Shown here: positions 35,056-44,718 of the stretch, piece by piece
Position numbering within the stretch: position 1 is the first letter of the stretch
Layout of the letters: the number at the start of each line of letters is the position of its first letter
Assembly: GCF_006438915.1 (NCBI RefSeq)
Contig: NZ_RCZE01000003.1
Span: 67,070 to 131,069, forward strand
Direction: 5' to 3'
Length of the DNA stretch: 64,000 bases
Source of the DNA: Pseudomonas arsenicoxydans
GTDB taxonomy: Bacteria > Pseudomonadota > Gammaproteobacteria > Pseudomonadales > Pseudomonadaceae
Notes under the pieces: generated by a model
Databases searched by the model: none
Told to the model about the DNA's origin: nothing
What the model saw: only the letters and a program-made list of their open reading frames with translations
Program-made: the position numbers and the translations under genes

Positions 35056-37519
35056 GGCAGTGATCCTTAATGCGCAAGTTGTGCACGTTCGCAATAACCG
35101 GCGTGTCAGAACCCGCCACGTTGACCTCATTCACCGCTACAACCGCATCGGCCGTAGCGCTGCGTACGGGTAACAGGAAGTACGCCAATGCCGGCAGCAA
35201 CACCAAGGCACCGACCATGTTCCAGATGAACATGAAAGCCAGCAGCACACCCATGTCGGCCTGGAATTTGATGGGTGAGAACGTCCAGGTTGCTACGCCG
35301 ATGGCCAGGGTAATACCGGTCAGCATCACCACCTTGCCGGTGGACACCAGCGCGCGGTAATACGCTTCGGACAGGCTTGCCCCCTGGCGCAAATGCCCCA
35401 GCAGAATGCTCATCACGTACAACGCATAGTCGACACCGATGCCGACACCCAAGGCGATGACCGGCAGCGTGGCGACTTTCACCCCCATGTTCAGCCAGAC
35501 CATCAACGCTTCACAGAGGATGGACGTCAGCATCAGCGGAATGACCGCGCACAGCGTCGCGCGCCAGGAACGGAAGGTGATCAGGCACAGCACAATCACC
35601 GCGCCGTAGACCCAGACGAGCATCTCGCGGTTGGCTTGTTTGACCACGATATTGGTCGCCGCTTCGATACCGGCGTTACCGGCGGCCAGAAGGAACTGCA
35701 CCTCGTCGGTGTTGTTCTCGGCGGCAAATTTTTCCACGTGGTCGACCAAGCGGGTCAGCGTCTCGGCCTTGTGGTCGGTGAGGTAGGCATACAAGGTCAA
35801 CAGGCTGCAGTCTTCGTTGTACAACCCACGCGGCGCACTGGCGGTGATCATGTTGAGCATCGCCTGGTTGTTCTGTAGCTCGTACCACTTCGGGTTGCCT
35901 TCGCTGAGGCCGACCAGCATGCGACGGTTCAGCAACGCCAGTGAGTTGGTCGAATCCACACCCGGCAAAGCGCGCAGTTGCCAGTCCAGGGCATCGACCT
36001 TGGCGAGGATGTCGTAGCGCGCACAACCGCCGGCCGGCGTTTTCACCATCACCGCAAACAGGTCGCTACTGGCACCGTAGTGACGGGTCAGAAAGGCATC
36101 ATCCTGGTTGTAGCGCGAGTCCGCACGCAGCTCCGGCGCACCGACGTCGAGGTCACCGATTTTTAGTTGCAGGCCCACTAGAAAACCGACAACCGCCAAC
36201 GCAAGGCTGATGGCGATGCACAGGCTGGCCCAACGACGATGGGTGAACAGGTCAAGAAAGCGCCAGAACCCATGGCGCGCCTGACCGGATTGCTCGGCTT
36301 GTTCGCTCTTGAGGCTCAGTTGTGCCGCACGGGGTGAAACGCCGACATAGGAGAGCAACACCGGCAGCAGAATCAGGTTGGTGAAGATCAACACCGCGAC
36401 GCCAATGCTGGCGATCACCGCGAGGTCTTGAATGACCTGGATCTTGATCAGCATCAGCACCGCAAACCCCACGGCATCACACAGCAACGCCGTCAGCCCG
36501 GCGAGGAACAAACGCCGAAAAGTGAAGCGTGCTGCCACCACCCGGTGCATGCCTCGACCGATGTCTTGCATGATGCCGTTCATCTTCTGCGCGCCGTGGC
36601 TCATGCCAATCGCAAACACCAGAAACGGCACCAACACGGAATACGGGTCCAGTTGGTAATCCAGCAAGGGCAACAAACCGAGTTGCCAGACCACCGCGAC
36701 CAGCGAGCACAACACCACCAGCACGGTGCTGCGCAGGCAACGCGTGTACCAAAACAGCACGGCGGTGGTGATCAGGATCGCGACGGCAAAGAACAGCAGA
36801 ATCTGTTTCAGACCGGCAATCAGGTCGCCGACTTTTTTCGCGAAACCGGTGATGTGAATGTCGATTTTTGCGCTTTGATGGGTGCTGCGCAGCGTCTCCA
36901 GCTGCTCGGACAGGACCGCGTAATCAAGCGCCTTGCCGTCAGAAGTGGTTGCCAACAACGGCACGTAAATGATGCTGGAAGTCTGATCGAACGCCACCAG
37001 CTGACCGAGTTCATTTGAGCGTTGCACATTGCGCCGCAGTGCATCGAGGTTGGCCGCGGTGCCGCTGTAGTCATCGGGTATCACCGGGCCGCCATCGAGA
37101 CCGTCTTCGGTCACCGCGACCCAGCGGGTGGCGGGTGTCCATAACGACTTCATGTAAACCCGGTCGACACCCGGCAGCAGGTAGAGTTGGTCGCTCATGG
37201 CCTGCAGGGTTTTCAGGTACTCGGCGTCGTAGATACTGCCTTGCCGGTTGGCCACCACAATGCGCAGGGCATTGCCCAGACCGGTGAGCTGTTTCTGGTG
37301 CTCAAGGTAGTTGGCAATGTACGGCTGTTGGGTGGGGATCATCTTTTCGAAGCTGGCATTGAGCTCGATGCGGGTCGCTTGATAACCCAATACCAGGGTT
37401 GTCAGCACACACACCAGCAGCACCCACAGGCGGTGATTGAACAGCGTGCGTTCCACCACCGAACCGGAGCGTGGATCGAAATTCGCCAGGCTTTGCGTGG
37501 CGTTGTCGAAAGACTTCAT
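35045..37519 (-). CDS. RND-superfamily (MMPL/HpnN-like) transporter
   Basis: An 824-residue membrane transporter with two sets of helices: one before residue 50, one block at about 230-390 (LLFFAVAILITTAVLFWYTRC, GMSHGAQKMNGIMQDIG) and a second at about 640-800 (ALGVGIGVDYALYVMSILLGH, FSPIKFQADMGVLLAFMFIWN). Two large periplasmic domains lie between. It groups with MMPL/hopanoid-type and steroid-cluster RND proteins rather than multidrug AcrB. With DUF1302, DUF1329 and YCF48 genes upstream it forms a set repeatedly seen near steroid or hydrophobic-aromatic degradation clusters, presumed to move hydrophobic substrates across the envelope. Confidence 0.88.
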   Translation of the reverse strand: MKSFDNATQSLANFDPRSGSVVERTLFNHRLWVLLVCVLTTLVLGYQATRIELNASFEKMIPTQQPYIANYLEHQKQLTGLGNALRIVVANRQGSIYDAEYLKTLQAMSDQLYLLPGVDRVYMKSLWTPATRWVAVTEDGLDGGPVIPDDYSGTAANLDALRRNVQRSNELGQLVAFDQTSSIIYVPLLATTSDGKALDYAVLSEQLETLRSTHQSAKIDIHITGFAKKVGDLIAGLKQILLFFAVAILITTAVLFWYTRCLRSTVLVVLCSLVAVVWQLGLLPLLDYQLDPYSVLVPFLVFAIGMSHGAQKMNGIMQDIGRGMHRVVAARFTFRRLFLAGLTALLCDAVGFAVLMLIKIQVIQDLAVIASIGVAVLIFTNLILLPVLLSYVGVSPRAAQLSLKSEQAEQSGQARHGFWRFLDLFTHRRWASLCIAISLALAVVGFLVGLQLKIGDLDVGAPELRADSRYNQDDAFLTRHYGASSDLFAVMVKTPAGGCARYDILAKVDALDWQLRALPGVDSTNSLALLNRRMLVGLSEGNPKWYELQNNQAMLNMITASAPRGLYNEDCSLLTLYAYLTDHKAETLTRLVDHVEKFAAENNTDEVQFLLAAGNAGIEAATNIVVKQANREMLVWVYGAVIVLCLITFRSWRATLCAVIPLMLTSILCEALMVWLNMGVKVATLPVIALGVGIGVDYALYVMSILLGHLRQGASLSEAYYRALVSTGKVVMLTGITLAIGVATWTFSPIKFQADMGVLLAFMFIWNMVGALVLLPALAYFLLPVRSATADAVVAVNEVNVAGSDTPVIANVHNLRIKDHCHGR

Positions 37520-37523
37520 AACC

Positions 37524-38630
37524 TCACTCCGAAGCGGTAACGATTGACGGCGAAAGGCGCGTCAACCCAGTGAAACCCGCCAGTACCAGGCTGCCATCGG
37601 CGGCCTGAATAACACTGGAAACGGGCTTGCCGAGCGGTTTGCCATAAGGTTGGAGCAGTGCCCCGGGTTGGCTGTTGGTGCGAAACAAGGCGCCGGTTTG
37701 ATTGACCAGCAGCAACTGGCCGTCATCGGTGCGGATCGCATCGCTGAACGACACTGGCATCGACACCGGTGCTGGCTGGAAGCTGTCGCCCAGATCGCCG
37801 GAGGAAAACGCATTGCCCTTCAGGCCGGCCACCAGCAAGGTGCCGTCATCGCGCAATTGCAGGGTGAAAAAGCTGCCCGCGTAGGGGCTTTGCAGCTGAG
37901 AGAATGACTGGCCGGCATCGTTCGAGCGCGCGAGGTAGCCCTGCTCGCCGGCCAAAAACCAGTGGTCACCTTGTTGAGCGATGGCAGACAAGTGCGCGCC
38001 CATCGGGTTGTCGATTTGCCCCATGATCGATTGCCAGGTGGAACCGCCATCATCGGTGCGAAAGGCCGAGCCGTAAGCCCCGACAATCACGCCGTGTTGG
38101 TCATCCACGAACTGCAGGGCAAGAAACGGCTTGTCAGCGCCCTCGCCGACATAGCGTTCAGCCGTTTGCACACGGGCGGCCGCTGCATCCTGATCGTTGG
38201 CGGCAGGCAATTGCTCCCTGGCGGCGGCCAGCTCAAGTTGCGCTGCTCGCAGGCCATCCAGTTGCACGATCCAGTGTTCCCCCCCGTCGCGGGTGGCCAA
38301 TACCGCACCGCCATGCCCCACGGCCCAGCCCGTGCTGGCGTTGACGAACTGCACCGCCGTAAGGCTGACCGAAACCGGCACGGCGACCTGACGCCAGGTG
38401 GCGCCGTTGTCATCGGAAAGCAGCACGATGCCCCGCTCCCCTACCGCCACCAGGCGTGAACCCGCCCGGGCCAGATCCAGCAGCACCGCGGAGGTTGCTT
38501 GCGGTACCTGCATCGCCGGGGTGTTCAGTACCTCGCCCACCGCCGCGGCCTGCGCCAGGCTCAACGGCATCGCCAGAGGCAACGCCATAAGCCACATCAG
38601 CCGACCAACCACCTGACAGATTCTGTTCAT
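37524..38630 (-). CDS. YCF48-like beta-propeller protein
   Basis: A 368-residue exported protein (signal peptide to about AQAAAVGEVL). Repeated BNR/YCF48 blades contain the Asp-box-like pattern S-x-D-x-G-x-T-W: LLSDDNGATWRQV, RDGGEHWIV, RTDDGGSTWQSI, RSNDAGQSFSQL and SSGDLGDSFQPA. Such proteins are named after the photosystem II assembly factor but in proteobacteria accompany RND transporters of the kind found next door (4 bp apart). Probably a periplasmic partner of that transporter. Confidence 0.85.
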   Translation of the reverse strand: MNRICQVVGRLMWLMALPLAMPLSLAQAAAVGEVLNTPAMQVPQATSAVLLDLARAGSRLVAVGERGIVLLSDDNGATWRQVAVPVSVSLTAVQFVNASTGWAVGHGGAVLATRDGGEHWIVQLDGLRAAQLELAAAREQLPAANDQDAAAARVQTAERYVGEGADKPFLALQFVDDQHGVIVGAYGSAFRTDDGGSTWQSIMGQIDNPMGAHLSAIAQQGDHWFLAGEQGYLARSNDAGQSFSQLQSPYAGSFFTLQLRDDGTLLVAGLKGNAFSSGDLGDSFQPAPVSMPVSFSDAIRTDDGQLLLVNQTGALFRTNSQPGALLQPYGKPLGKPVSSVIQAADGSLVLAGFTGLTRLSPSIVTASE

Positions 38631-38692
38631 TACCGACCTCGAAAAACCGTTAAAAACCGGATCGCGCTCCGCAAACCGCGATCCGGCCTGAC

Positions 38693-40081
38693 TCAACGAA
38701 CCCCGGCACCCGCCATCGCTGCAGGCGAAAACTCCGAAGCCTTGTAGCGATCCACCAAGCCGTACTGCTCTGGCAGGCCGGTGTAGACGTTCTGGATAAA
38801 CCAGGCGCCGGAGGTCAGGTCATAAAAGCCCGAGGACAATTGCGCTTGAGCCGGCAGGTCCGGCATGACTGCCGGCAACGACCATAGGGTCTTGGCCAGT
38901 TGGCCGTTGGCGTCCCAGCGGTCGCCCAGCATCGCTTGCCAGGTGTCTTCATCGAGGTAGTAGCGGCCCTTCGGCAACTGGTGACGTTTGCCCGGCGCCA
39001 AGTCCGCCTCCACGGCCCAGACCCGGTGCAATTCCCAACGCACGTAATCGGGGTTCATGTGGTGTGCGAGGAACAGGTCCTCAGGTTTGCTGGCGGTTTG
39101 CACCTTGTTGGTGTTGTAGGGGATGTACATCTCCTGCTTGCCCACCAGTTTCCAGTCGAAGCGGTCCATGCGCCCCTGGAAAACGCTCAACTCGTCGAAC
39201 GACATCACGCCGGCAGTGGCGGGTGTCGGGGTATCGCAGCAGGCATTCGGCAGCTTGCGCACCCGGCGTTGACCGGTCAGGTAAACGTGGGCCTGGGACA
39301 AGTCGCCATTGATGTTGGTGCGGCCCATGATTTGCTCGCCGGCACGCAACGGTGGCCCGACGTTGAGCAGACGGAACAGCCAGTAGTCACCGGCAAACGT
39401 TTCCGGCGACCCATCCTGGTAGTAATACGGCATTTCCTGAATGGCCTTGCCGTCGGTGGTCATCACCTGTTTGCCATCGGCGGTCATCAGGTAGTGACGA
39501 AAATGCATCGCCACCGAGGTGCCGCGCCAGTTCAGCACGTGGTTCCACATGGCTTCGGCGCCATTACTTGGCACCGGGAACGGGATGCCGCCAAACGCAC
39601 CTTGCGGCACGGGACCGGCGCTGCTGTCGACCAGTTTGGCGCGGGTGGCGTTTTTCAGGGTGTTGTCATACACCCACTGTGGTGCGGCGGCCGTGCGCCG
39701 GGTCGGGTAAACATCGATGCGGTAGGTGTCGGGGAAACGCTTGAACATTTCCTTGGTGCCATCGCTGAGCTTGCCGGCGTATTGCGCGAGATTTTTCGAG
39801 GTGATGCTGAACAGAGGTTTGTCCGCGGCAAACGGATCGGTGCGTTTTCCACCTTCCTTATAGGAGGGATCGACCTTGGTGTAACCACCGTCCCAGGCGG
39901 GAATGGAACCGTCAGCGTTGCCGGCACGCTCGGCACCGAAAGGCGTCAGGTTTTTCGAGAGTTTCGCCGCGTCTTCAGCCGTCGCTGCCACGGTCATCTG
40001 ACTGCAAATGGCCAGGCTGCCCAGTAGCGCGAAGCAAAGGGCTTTGAGCTTGAACGCTCCGGTCTTTTTGTAGTGGGTCAT
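38693..40081 (-). CDS. DUF1329 outer-membrane-associated protein
   Basis: A 462-residue protein with a signal peptide (about residues 1-33, ending MTVAATA). The DUF1329 hallmarks include LTPFGAERAGNADGSIPAWDGG, WVYDNTLKNATRAKL, GQRRVRKLPNACCDTP and VLAPGKRHQLPKGRYYLDED-like stretches. The fold is LolB-like and the family is thought to handle lipidic or hydrophobic ligands. It is paired with DUF1302 immediately upstream (12 bp). ATG at 40081 is preferred to the TTG two codons earlier. Confidence 0.88.
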   Translation of the reverse strand: MTHYKKTGAFKLKALCFALLGSLAICSQMTVAATAEDAAKLSKNLTPFGAERAGNADGSIPAWDGGYTKVDPSYKEGGKRTDPFAADKPLFSITSKNLAQYAGKLSDGTKEMFKRFPDTYRIDVYPTRRTAAAPQWVYDNTLKNATRAKLVDSSAGPVPQGAFGGIPFPVPSNGAEAMWNHVLNWRGTSVAMHFRHYLMTADGKQVMTTDGKAIQEMPYYYQDGSPETFAGDYWLFRLLNVGPPLRAGEQIMGRTNINGDLSQAHVYLTGQRRVRKLPNACCDTPTPATAGVMSFDELSVFQGRMDRFDWKLVGKQEMYIPYNTNKVQTASKPEDLFLAHHMNPDYVRWELHRVWAVEADLAPGKRHQLPKGRYYLDEDTWQAMLGDRWDANGQLAKTLWSLPAVMPDLPAQAQLSSGFYDLTSGAWFIQNVYTGLPEQYGLVDRYKASEFSPAAMAGAGVR

Positions 40082-40093
40082 GCGCAAGTCCTC

Positions 40094-41791
40094 TTAAAAC
40101 GTGGTCTTGACGGAGAAAGACAAGTAGTCCCGGTCTTTCAGCGATTGCTTGAAATTGAACTGGTTGGCGCCATTGAGGTTGGTGTCCTCGGGGCCGTAGT
40201 AGTGCGTGTAAGTCAGGCCGGCGGTCACGCGGTCCAGGTAGGTGGCGGTAATGCCGATGTTCATGTCGCCACCGTTGTCCGGGCCGAACGAGCTGACCAC
40301 TGCGGATTTGCCCAGGGGGAAGTAGCTGAGGCCGACCGGGATGCCGATATCGACGCCCGAGAAAAACTGGCGGTAGGTCGGGGTGTAAACCACCTTGAAA
40401 CCGAGACCGTCATCGGTGGCATTGGGGTCAAGCGCTGCACGGTTTTTAGTGACGCTGAGCAGACGGTTCCAGGCAACCTCACCGACGAGTCCCGACTCAT
40501 TGGCAATGAAGTTCGGCCCGAACGAGGCCAGTACGTTGAGGTTGATGTGGGCGGTACGGCCGACGGCATACAGCGGGTTGTTATCGTTATCAGCGTCAAC
40601 GCCGGGCAACACGGTTTGGCCGTTGGAAACCAGCGGCATGTTCCAGCGCATCGAGGCTTCACCGGCGAAACTGTATTCATCCACGGTGGTGGAAAAGCTG
40701 GCGCCCAGGGCGCGGATGTCTTCCGGGTACACCCAGTAGTACTCACCGATTTGCCCGGTACTGAAGTTCGGCACACCCGTAGAAGGTTTGAGGTACAGCT
40801 TGGGGGTTTTGTCGTTGTACTGGATCGCGTAAAGGCCGTATTCGACGGTCTCCGCGTTGTACTTCAACTGCAGGCCGCCCTGCCCTGAGCTTTTCGCTTC
40901 CTTGTCATTGCCATGGAAAAACGCCGCCGGGCTGTTGGGATTGCCACCGAGGAATGCGGGGAAAGGTGCTCCCACGATCAAGCGTTCGTTGCCTTCGCCG
41001 ATGGTGTCGCTGGTGGAGAAATAACTGCCGGCGCCCGGCAGGCGCGTCTCTTCCCATTCCAGTTGATAGAAGGCGCCGAGCGACACGGCGTCGGTCAGTT
41101 GAAAAGTCCCCGACAGTTGATTGACCGGACGGGTGATTTCCTTGAACTGGGTGTTAGGAACGGACTGCGCTTTGACCACGTCGACCGGTCCCATACCACC
41201 GGCAATGCCGTTGGCACCGAAAAACAGGCTCTCGCCCCAGACCAACCCGTGGCGGCCGGCGCGCACGGACGTGGCGTGATCGCCCAGCTCGCCGTTCCAG
41301 TACACGAATGCATCAAGCAATTCGCCGTCACCGCCGTGCAAGTGACGGGTGTCATCGGTAAATTGGTCATAGGCCACGGAACGGGCGTTGGCGCGTGCCG
41401 GATCAGTGTTGTCGTTGTCTTGCTGGTATTCGGTGTCGTACCAGGCGGCGCCACTGAGGCGGGCGCCGACGTTTTTGAAGGACATATCCAGTTCGGAAAG
41501 GATGTCCGTGCGGTTGGAGATCAGGCCCTTTTTGAAGGCCCGATCACCGTCGTCCTGATTGAGTGACACCTGCCCTTCAGTCAATTTGCTGCTGGGGTTC
41601 TGGGTGCGCCATGCGGCGCTGTACTTGACCGTATTATCCCAACGCAGGCTGAAGTCTGGATTGCCGGTATCCACTTGAAAGGCATGGGCAGCCTGGCTGC
41701 ACAGCACCAAAACCGCTGCCAAACTGAAACCAAAGGGTGCAGACGTGCTGACCGGGCGACGCGCAAGCGTCGCAGTCGTGGAATTGACCAT
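40094..41791 (-). CDS. DUF1302 outer-membrane protein
   Basis: A 565-residue exported beta-barrel (signal peptide to about QAAHA, mature start FQVDTGNPDFSLRWDNTVKY). Barrel-like strands follow, including VRAGRHGLVWGESLFFGANG, and it ends KDRDYLSFSVKTTF with terminal Phe. DUF1302 proteins pair with DUF1329 in steroid and aromatic degraders and are presumed outer-membrane channels for hydrophobic compounds. Lies 49 bp after the FAD monooxygenase gene. Confidence 0.88.
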   Translation of the reverse strand: MVNSTTATLARRPVSTSAPFGFSLAAVLVLCSQAAHAFQVDTGNPDFSLRWDNTVKYSAAWRTQNPSSKLTEGQVSLNQDDGDRAFKKGLISNRTDILSELDMSFKNVGARLSGAAWYDTEYQQDNDNTDPARANARSVAYDQFTDDTRHLHGGDGELLDAFVYWNGELGDHATSVRAGRHGLVWGESLFFGANGIAGGMGPVDVVKAQSVPNTQFKEITRPVNQLSGTFQLTDAVSLGAFYQLEWEETRLPGAGSYFSTSDTIGEGNERLIVGAPFPAFLGGNPNSPAAFFHGNDKEAKSSGQGGLQLKYNAETVEYGLYAIQYNDKTPKLYLKPSTGVPNFSTGQIGEYYWVYPEDIRALGASFSTTVDEYSFAGEASMRWNMPLVSNGQTVLPGVDADNDNNPLYAVGRTAHINLNVLASFGPNFIANESGLVGEVAWNRLLSVTKNRAALDPNATDDGLGFKVVYTPTYRQFFSGVDIGIPVGLSYFPLGKSAVVSSFGPDNGGDMNIGITATYLDRVTAGLTYTHYYGPEDTNLNGANQFNFKQSLKDRDYLSFSVKTTF

Positions 41792-41840
41792 CGCGTTAAC
41801 CTCTTGTTTTTATAGTGGTAACTGCTGCGGATGCGTTGAA

Positions 41841-42965
41841 TCAGATAGGCTCGGCCGTGCGTGCGAGCATCTGCTTGACCAAGCCAATTCGGTCGAAGTC
41901 GCGGTCGTGCTGCATCTCTTTTTCGCCGGCCAGCACCGAGCTTTCGCTGATGTATTTGCAGCGCTCGAAACGGCGTTCCATGAAGCGCTTGAGCTGTTGC
42001 TCAACACTGCCTTCACCGGTCAGTTCCTCACTGAGCACGATGGCATCTTCGATCGCCATGCCAGCTCCCTGACCGAGGTGCGGTGTGGTGGCATGGGCCG
42101 CATCACCGATCAACAAAACGCGGCCGCGATACCAAGGTTCGTCGACGAAAACCACTTCCATCGGCTTGTAAACCACCTGGCCGCTGTCGGTGATTTGTTC
42201 ACGCAGTTCGCCGATCAGGCCGGTAAACCCGTGCAAGCGCTGACGCATTTGCTCGGCCAGGGTGGCCGGATCCATCCACGGATTGGTCGGTTCATCGGAG
42301 GTCAGGAACAGGTACATCAGGTCGCCGGCCAATGGCACCAGCCCCGCATTGCCGTCGGCGCTCTGGTAATTGGCGAGGTGATCGATGTGCGGGTCGCGCG
42401 GGAAGTTGTAGCGCCACACCGCCTGGCCAGTGAATCTGGGTGTGTACGTATCGCCAAGCAGCAGGTCGCGAACTTTGGAGAACAAACCGTCGGCACCCAC
42501 CACCAGGTCGTAACCGCCGCTGCTGCCATCGGTAAACACCACTTCAACGCTGTCGCCAAGGTCCTTCAGAGATTCGACACTGAGGCCCAGCCGTACGTTG
42601 GCGCCCAGTTCGAGGGCGGTTTCGCTGAGCACTTTATGCAGCGCCAAACGGGAGATGCCAACGTTCGCCGGATAGGCAGGCCCTGCCAGACGCTGACCCG
42701 GGATGCGCGCCAGTTGCTGACCGGCCGGGCCATAGATGGCGACGTCTTCAAAGGCATACGCGGCATCGAGATAACCATCGAGCACGCCCAGCTTGGCCAT
42801 CTCGCGAACCACATTGCTCTGCTGGATGATGCCGACACCGTAAACCGTCCACTCTGACTTGAGCTCGATCAGGTCGACCTCAATGCCCTTGCGCCGCAGT
42901 GCGATGGCCGCACACAAGCCGCCAATCCCACCACCCACGATCAGAACTTTGTTCACTGCACTCAT
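41841..42965 (-). CDS. FAD-dependent aromatic monooxygenase
   Basis: A 374-residue group A flavoprotein monooxygenase (salicylate or p-hydroxybenzoate hydroxylase type). FAD-binding GxGxxG is VGGGIGGLCAAIALRRKG; the DG motif is DLVVGADGLFSKVRDLL; the GD motif is RVLLIGDAAHATTPHLGQGA. It would use NAD(P)H and O2 to hydroxylate, or oxidatively decarboxylate, a phenolic substrate. First gene of the long operon that runs to the sulfatase; nod-box-like site A lies 91 bp upstream of its ATG. Confidence 0.92.
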   Translation of the reverse strand: MSAVNKVLIVGGGIGGLCAAIALRRKGIEVDLIELKSEWTVYGVGIIQQSNVVREMAKLGVLDGYLDAAYAFEDVAIYGPAGQQLARIPGQRLAGPAYPANVGISRLALHKVLSETALELGANVRLGLSVESLKDLGDSVEVVFTDGSSGGYDLVVGADGLFSKVRDLLLGDTYTPRFTGQAVWRYNFPRDPHIDHLANYQSADGNAGLVPLAGDLMYLFLTSDEPTNPWMDPATLAEQMRQRLHGFTGLIGELREQITDSGQVVYKPMEVVFVDEPWYRGRVLLIGDAAHATTPHLGQGAGMAIEDAIVLSEELTGEGSVEQQLKRFMERRFERCKYISESSVLAGEKEMQHDRDFDRIGLVKQMLARTAEPI

Positions 42966-43052
42966 GGCTTACTCTCTTTTTATTCTTGTGATTCGATGCA
43001 GCGCCGGGCGCTACGTCGTTAGGTCCAGCTTCCGGTCAAAGCAGGGATTTGA

Positions 43053-43463
43053 CTAATCGCGAGTAGGGATGCGATGTATCGCCAAACGCGATACCTCAAC
43101 CGGCCCCGACAACGCGGTAGATCCAGGCATTTCCAGCACCAGCCAGCCCTCCTCCAGACGCCATGGCAACGCGTCCAGACGCTGGCCCAGACACGGGCCG
43201 TAGACACATTCGCCAGTGCTCGGGAGAAACTGCGCACCGTGGGCGTAACAGACGATCAACTGGGCGTCGGCCGATAAAAACCGGTCCTTTCGGTACTCCA
43301 GGCGCACGTCCAGATGCGGGCAGCTGTTGCGATAAACCCGCACTTGCCCCTCGTGCACCAAGGCAAAAACACTGTCCTTGCCACGCTGCAACGGGTCGAA
43401 ACCGCGCGCCTGCCCTTCTGCCAACTCGTCCATCCGGCACAGAAAAAAATCGCTGTGGCTCAT
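43053..43463 (-). CDS. Rieske [2Fe-2S] protein
   Basis: A 136-residue small Rieske protein with NSCPHLDVRLEY and CYAHGAQFLPSTGECVYGPCLGQRL (C-x-H ... C-x-x-H). It resembles the ferredoxin-like Rieske protein of the hydroquinone operon at 15.3 kb. It is 15 bp downstream of the VOC dioxygenase gene. The last dozen codons overlap nod-box-like site A, so the operator of the next operon is embedded in its 3' coding end. Likely an electron carrier for an oxygenase of the pathway. Confidence 0.85.
   Translation of the reverse strand: MSHSDFFLCRMDELAEGQARGFDPLQRGKDSVFALVHEGQVRVYRNSCPHLDVRLEYRKDRFLSADAQLIVCYAHGAQFLPSTGECVYGPCLGQRLDALPWRLEEGWLVLEMPGSTALSGPVEVSRLAIHRIPTRD
43056..43092. promoter_or_regulatory. 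nod-box-like operator, site A
   Basis: Exact ATC-N9-GAT-N7-ATC-N9-GAT over 37 bp (ATC 43056, GAT 43068, ATC 43078, GAT 43090). It lies inside the Rieske gene's end and 91 bp upstream of the FAD monooxygenase ATG, so it probably controls the eleven-gene operon. Same spacing as the rhizobial nod box; flanking GCG/CGCG bases are also shared with sites B-D. Confidence 0.8.
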
Positions 43464-43478
43464 GGTCAACACCCGCAC

Positions 43479-44420
43479 TCAGCCGTGCTTGGGTGGCGGG
43501 CCGCCCGGTGCCCATTTTTCTTTCGAGTTGAACAGGAACAGCTGCGAGTTATCCGCCGACAGTGGCGCACGGCGCGCCTCCCAGGCGTCATCGTGCTTGT
43601 CCATGTCGGCGTCATATTCGATGTGGCAGCCCAGCGGACTGTTGAAATACCAGAACCAGTTGGAGCCAAAGAGGTGGCGGCCAGGGCCCCAGAAACTGGT
43701 CCAGCCTTTTTGCTCGAAGCGCGTACCGGCCAACAACACTTCGGTGCCGCTGCCCATGTGGAAGGTGAAGTGTTCGCAGCCCTTCATGTGCGGTGGGGTC
43801 TGGATCATGAACAGGCAGTGGTGATCATCGGAACCCGCCGGGCGCATGAACGGCCCGGCGCCGATAAAGGTGTCTGTGGTTCGAAAGCCCAGGCGTTCGG
43901 CATAGAACGCTTCGGCCTTGGCCGCATCGGGAACGAAATACACCACGTGCGACAAGGTGCGCGGCGTGGCATTCATTTCCAGGGTGATGCCCGGTTGATT
44001 AAGCGGACGCTGTGGCGCATGGCCGGCGGCGTTGGTCAGGTCGTCCGGAGCGCTGTACGCCTTGCGGACTGTGACCTGGAAAGCAATCGCAAAACCCATG
44101 TCGTCAACACTGTGCAACACGCCATTGCCGTCACGGGTGACCTGACGATCTCGCGCCAGCTCATCTTCGATGGCATCGAGGTCAGCCGCGTTGGCGACGC
44201 CATAAACAGTTTCGCGAATCGAGGGTGCCGGGCCAATGGCGACAGGCAAGTCTGGATCGTCCGACCGTCGAATGATCACGGCGGTACCGTCCAATGCTTC
44301 AAAACGCCCGCCGTTGCTGTCGACAGCGACAGCGGCAAGGCCGTAGTCACGCAGGCAATCGGTACAGGCTTGGATGTCATCGACGCCAAAGATCAGGGCA
44401 TCAAGGCCAAGGATGTTCAT
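43479..44420 (-). CDS. VOC-superfamily extradiol-type dioxygenase
   Basis: A 313-residue two-domain VOC protein. The C-terminal domain carries the likely metal ligands: His in RTLSHVVYFVPD, His in KGCEHFTFHMG and Glu in CHIEYDADMD, as in BphC-type extradiol dioxygenases. N-terminal domain (MNILGLDALIFGVDD) is the usual degenerate half. A ring-cleaving dioxygenase acting on a catecholic product of the neighbouring monooxygenase is likely. Start at 44420 fits the domain start; an upstream in-frame extension overlaps nod-box-like site B's region. Confidence 0.85.
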   Translation of the reverse strand: MNILGLDALIFGVDDIQACTDCLRDYGLAAVAVDSNGGRFEALDGTAVIIRRSDDPDLPVAIGPAPSIRETVYGVANAADLDAIEDELARDRQVTRDGNGVLHSVDDMGFAIAFQVTVRKAYSAPDDLTNAAGHAPQRPLNQPGITLEMNATPRTLSHVVYFVPDAAKAEAFYAERLGFRTTDTFIGAGPFMRPAGSDDHHCLFMIQTPPHMKGCEHFTFHMGSGTEVLLAGTRFEQKGWTSFWGPGRHLFGSNWFWYFNSPLGCHIEYDADMDKHDDAWEARRAPLSADNSQLFLFNSKEKWAPGGPPPKHG

Positions 44421-44562
44421 GGCTACCACTCCATTGAAATTAGTATCCGGACGAAGCGGCCGCAGGCTCGATAGGCCCATCAGTGACGCAGGGTGTCCGG
44501 TGGTGGTGTCGGCAAGGGCGCCGACTGCCACGAAGATTGCCGGGTGGTTTGGCAGCTGACTA

Positions 44563-44599
44563 ATCGCGTGTCGGGATGTGACCTATCAGAAAACGCGAT
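44563..44599. promoter_or_regulatory. nod-box-like operator, site B
   Basis: Exact ATC-N9-GAT-N7-ATC-N9-GAT (ATC 44563, GAT 44575, ATC 44585, GAT 44597). It sits between the divergent VOC dioxygenase (ATG 44420) and NodD-like LysR (ATG 44719) genes, the classic position for a LysR-regulated promoter and autoregulation. Confidence 0.85.
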
Positions 44600-44718
44600 A
44601 CCCGAAAAACCCCGGGCGCACGTTTTGGGGGAGAGGAAAAGAAACAGCGGGAGGTTGACGCGTTGATGTATTCATCCGAATGTATCGCAAAAATAAATAC
44701 AAAAAACGGACGTGCCTG

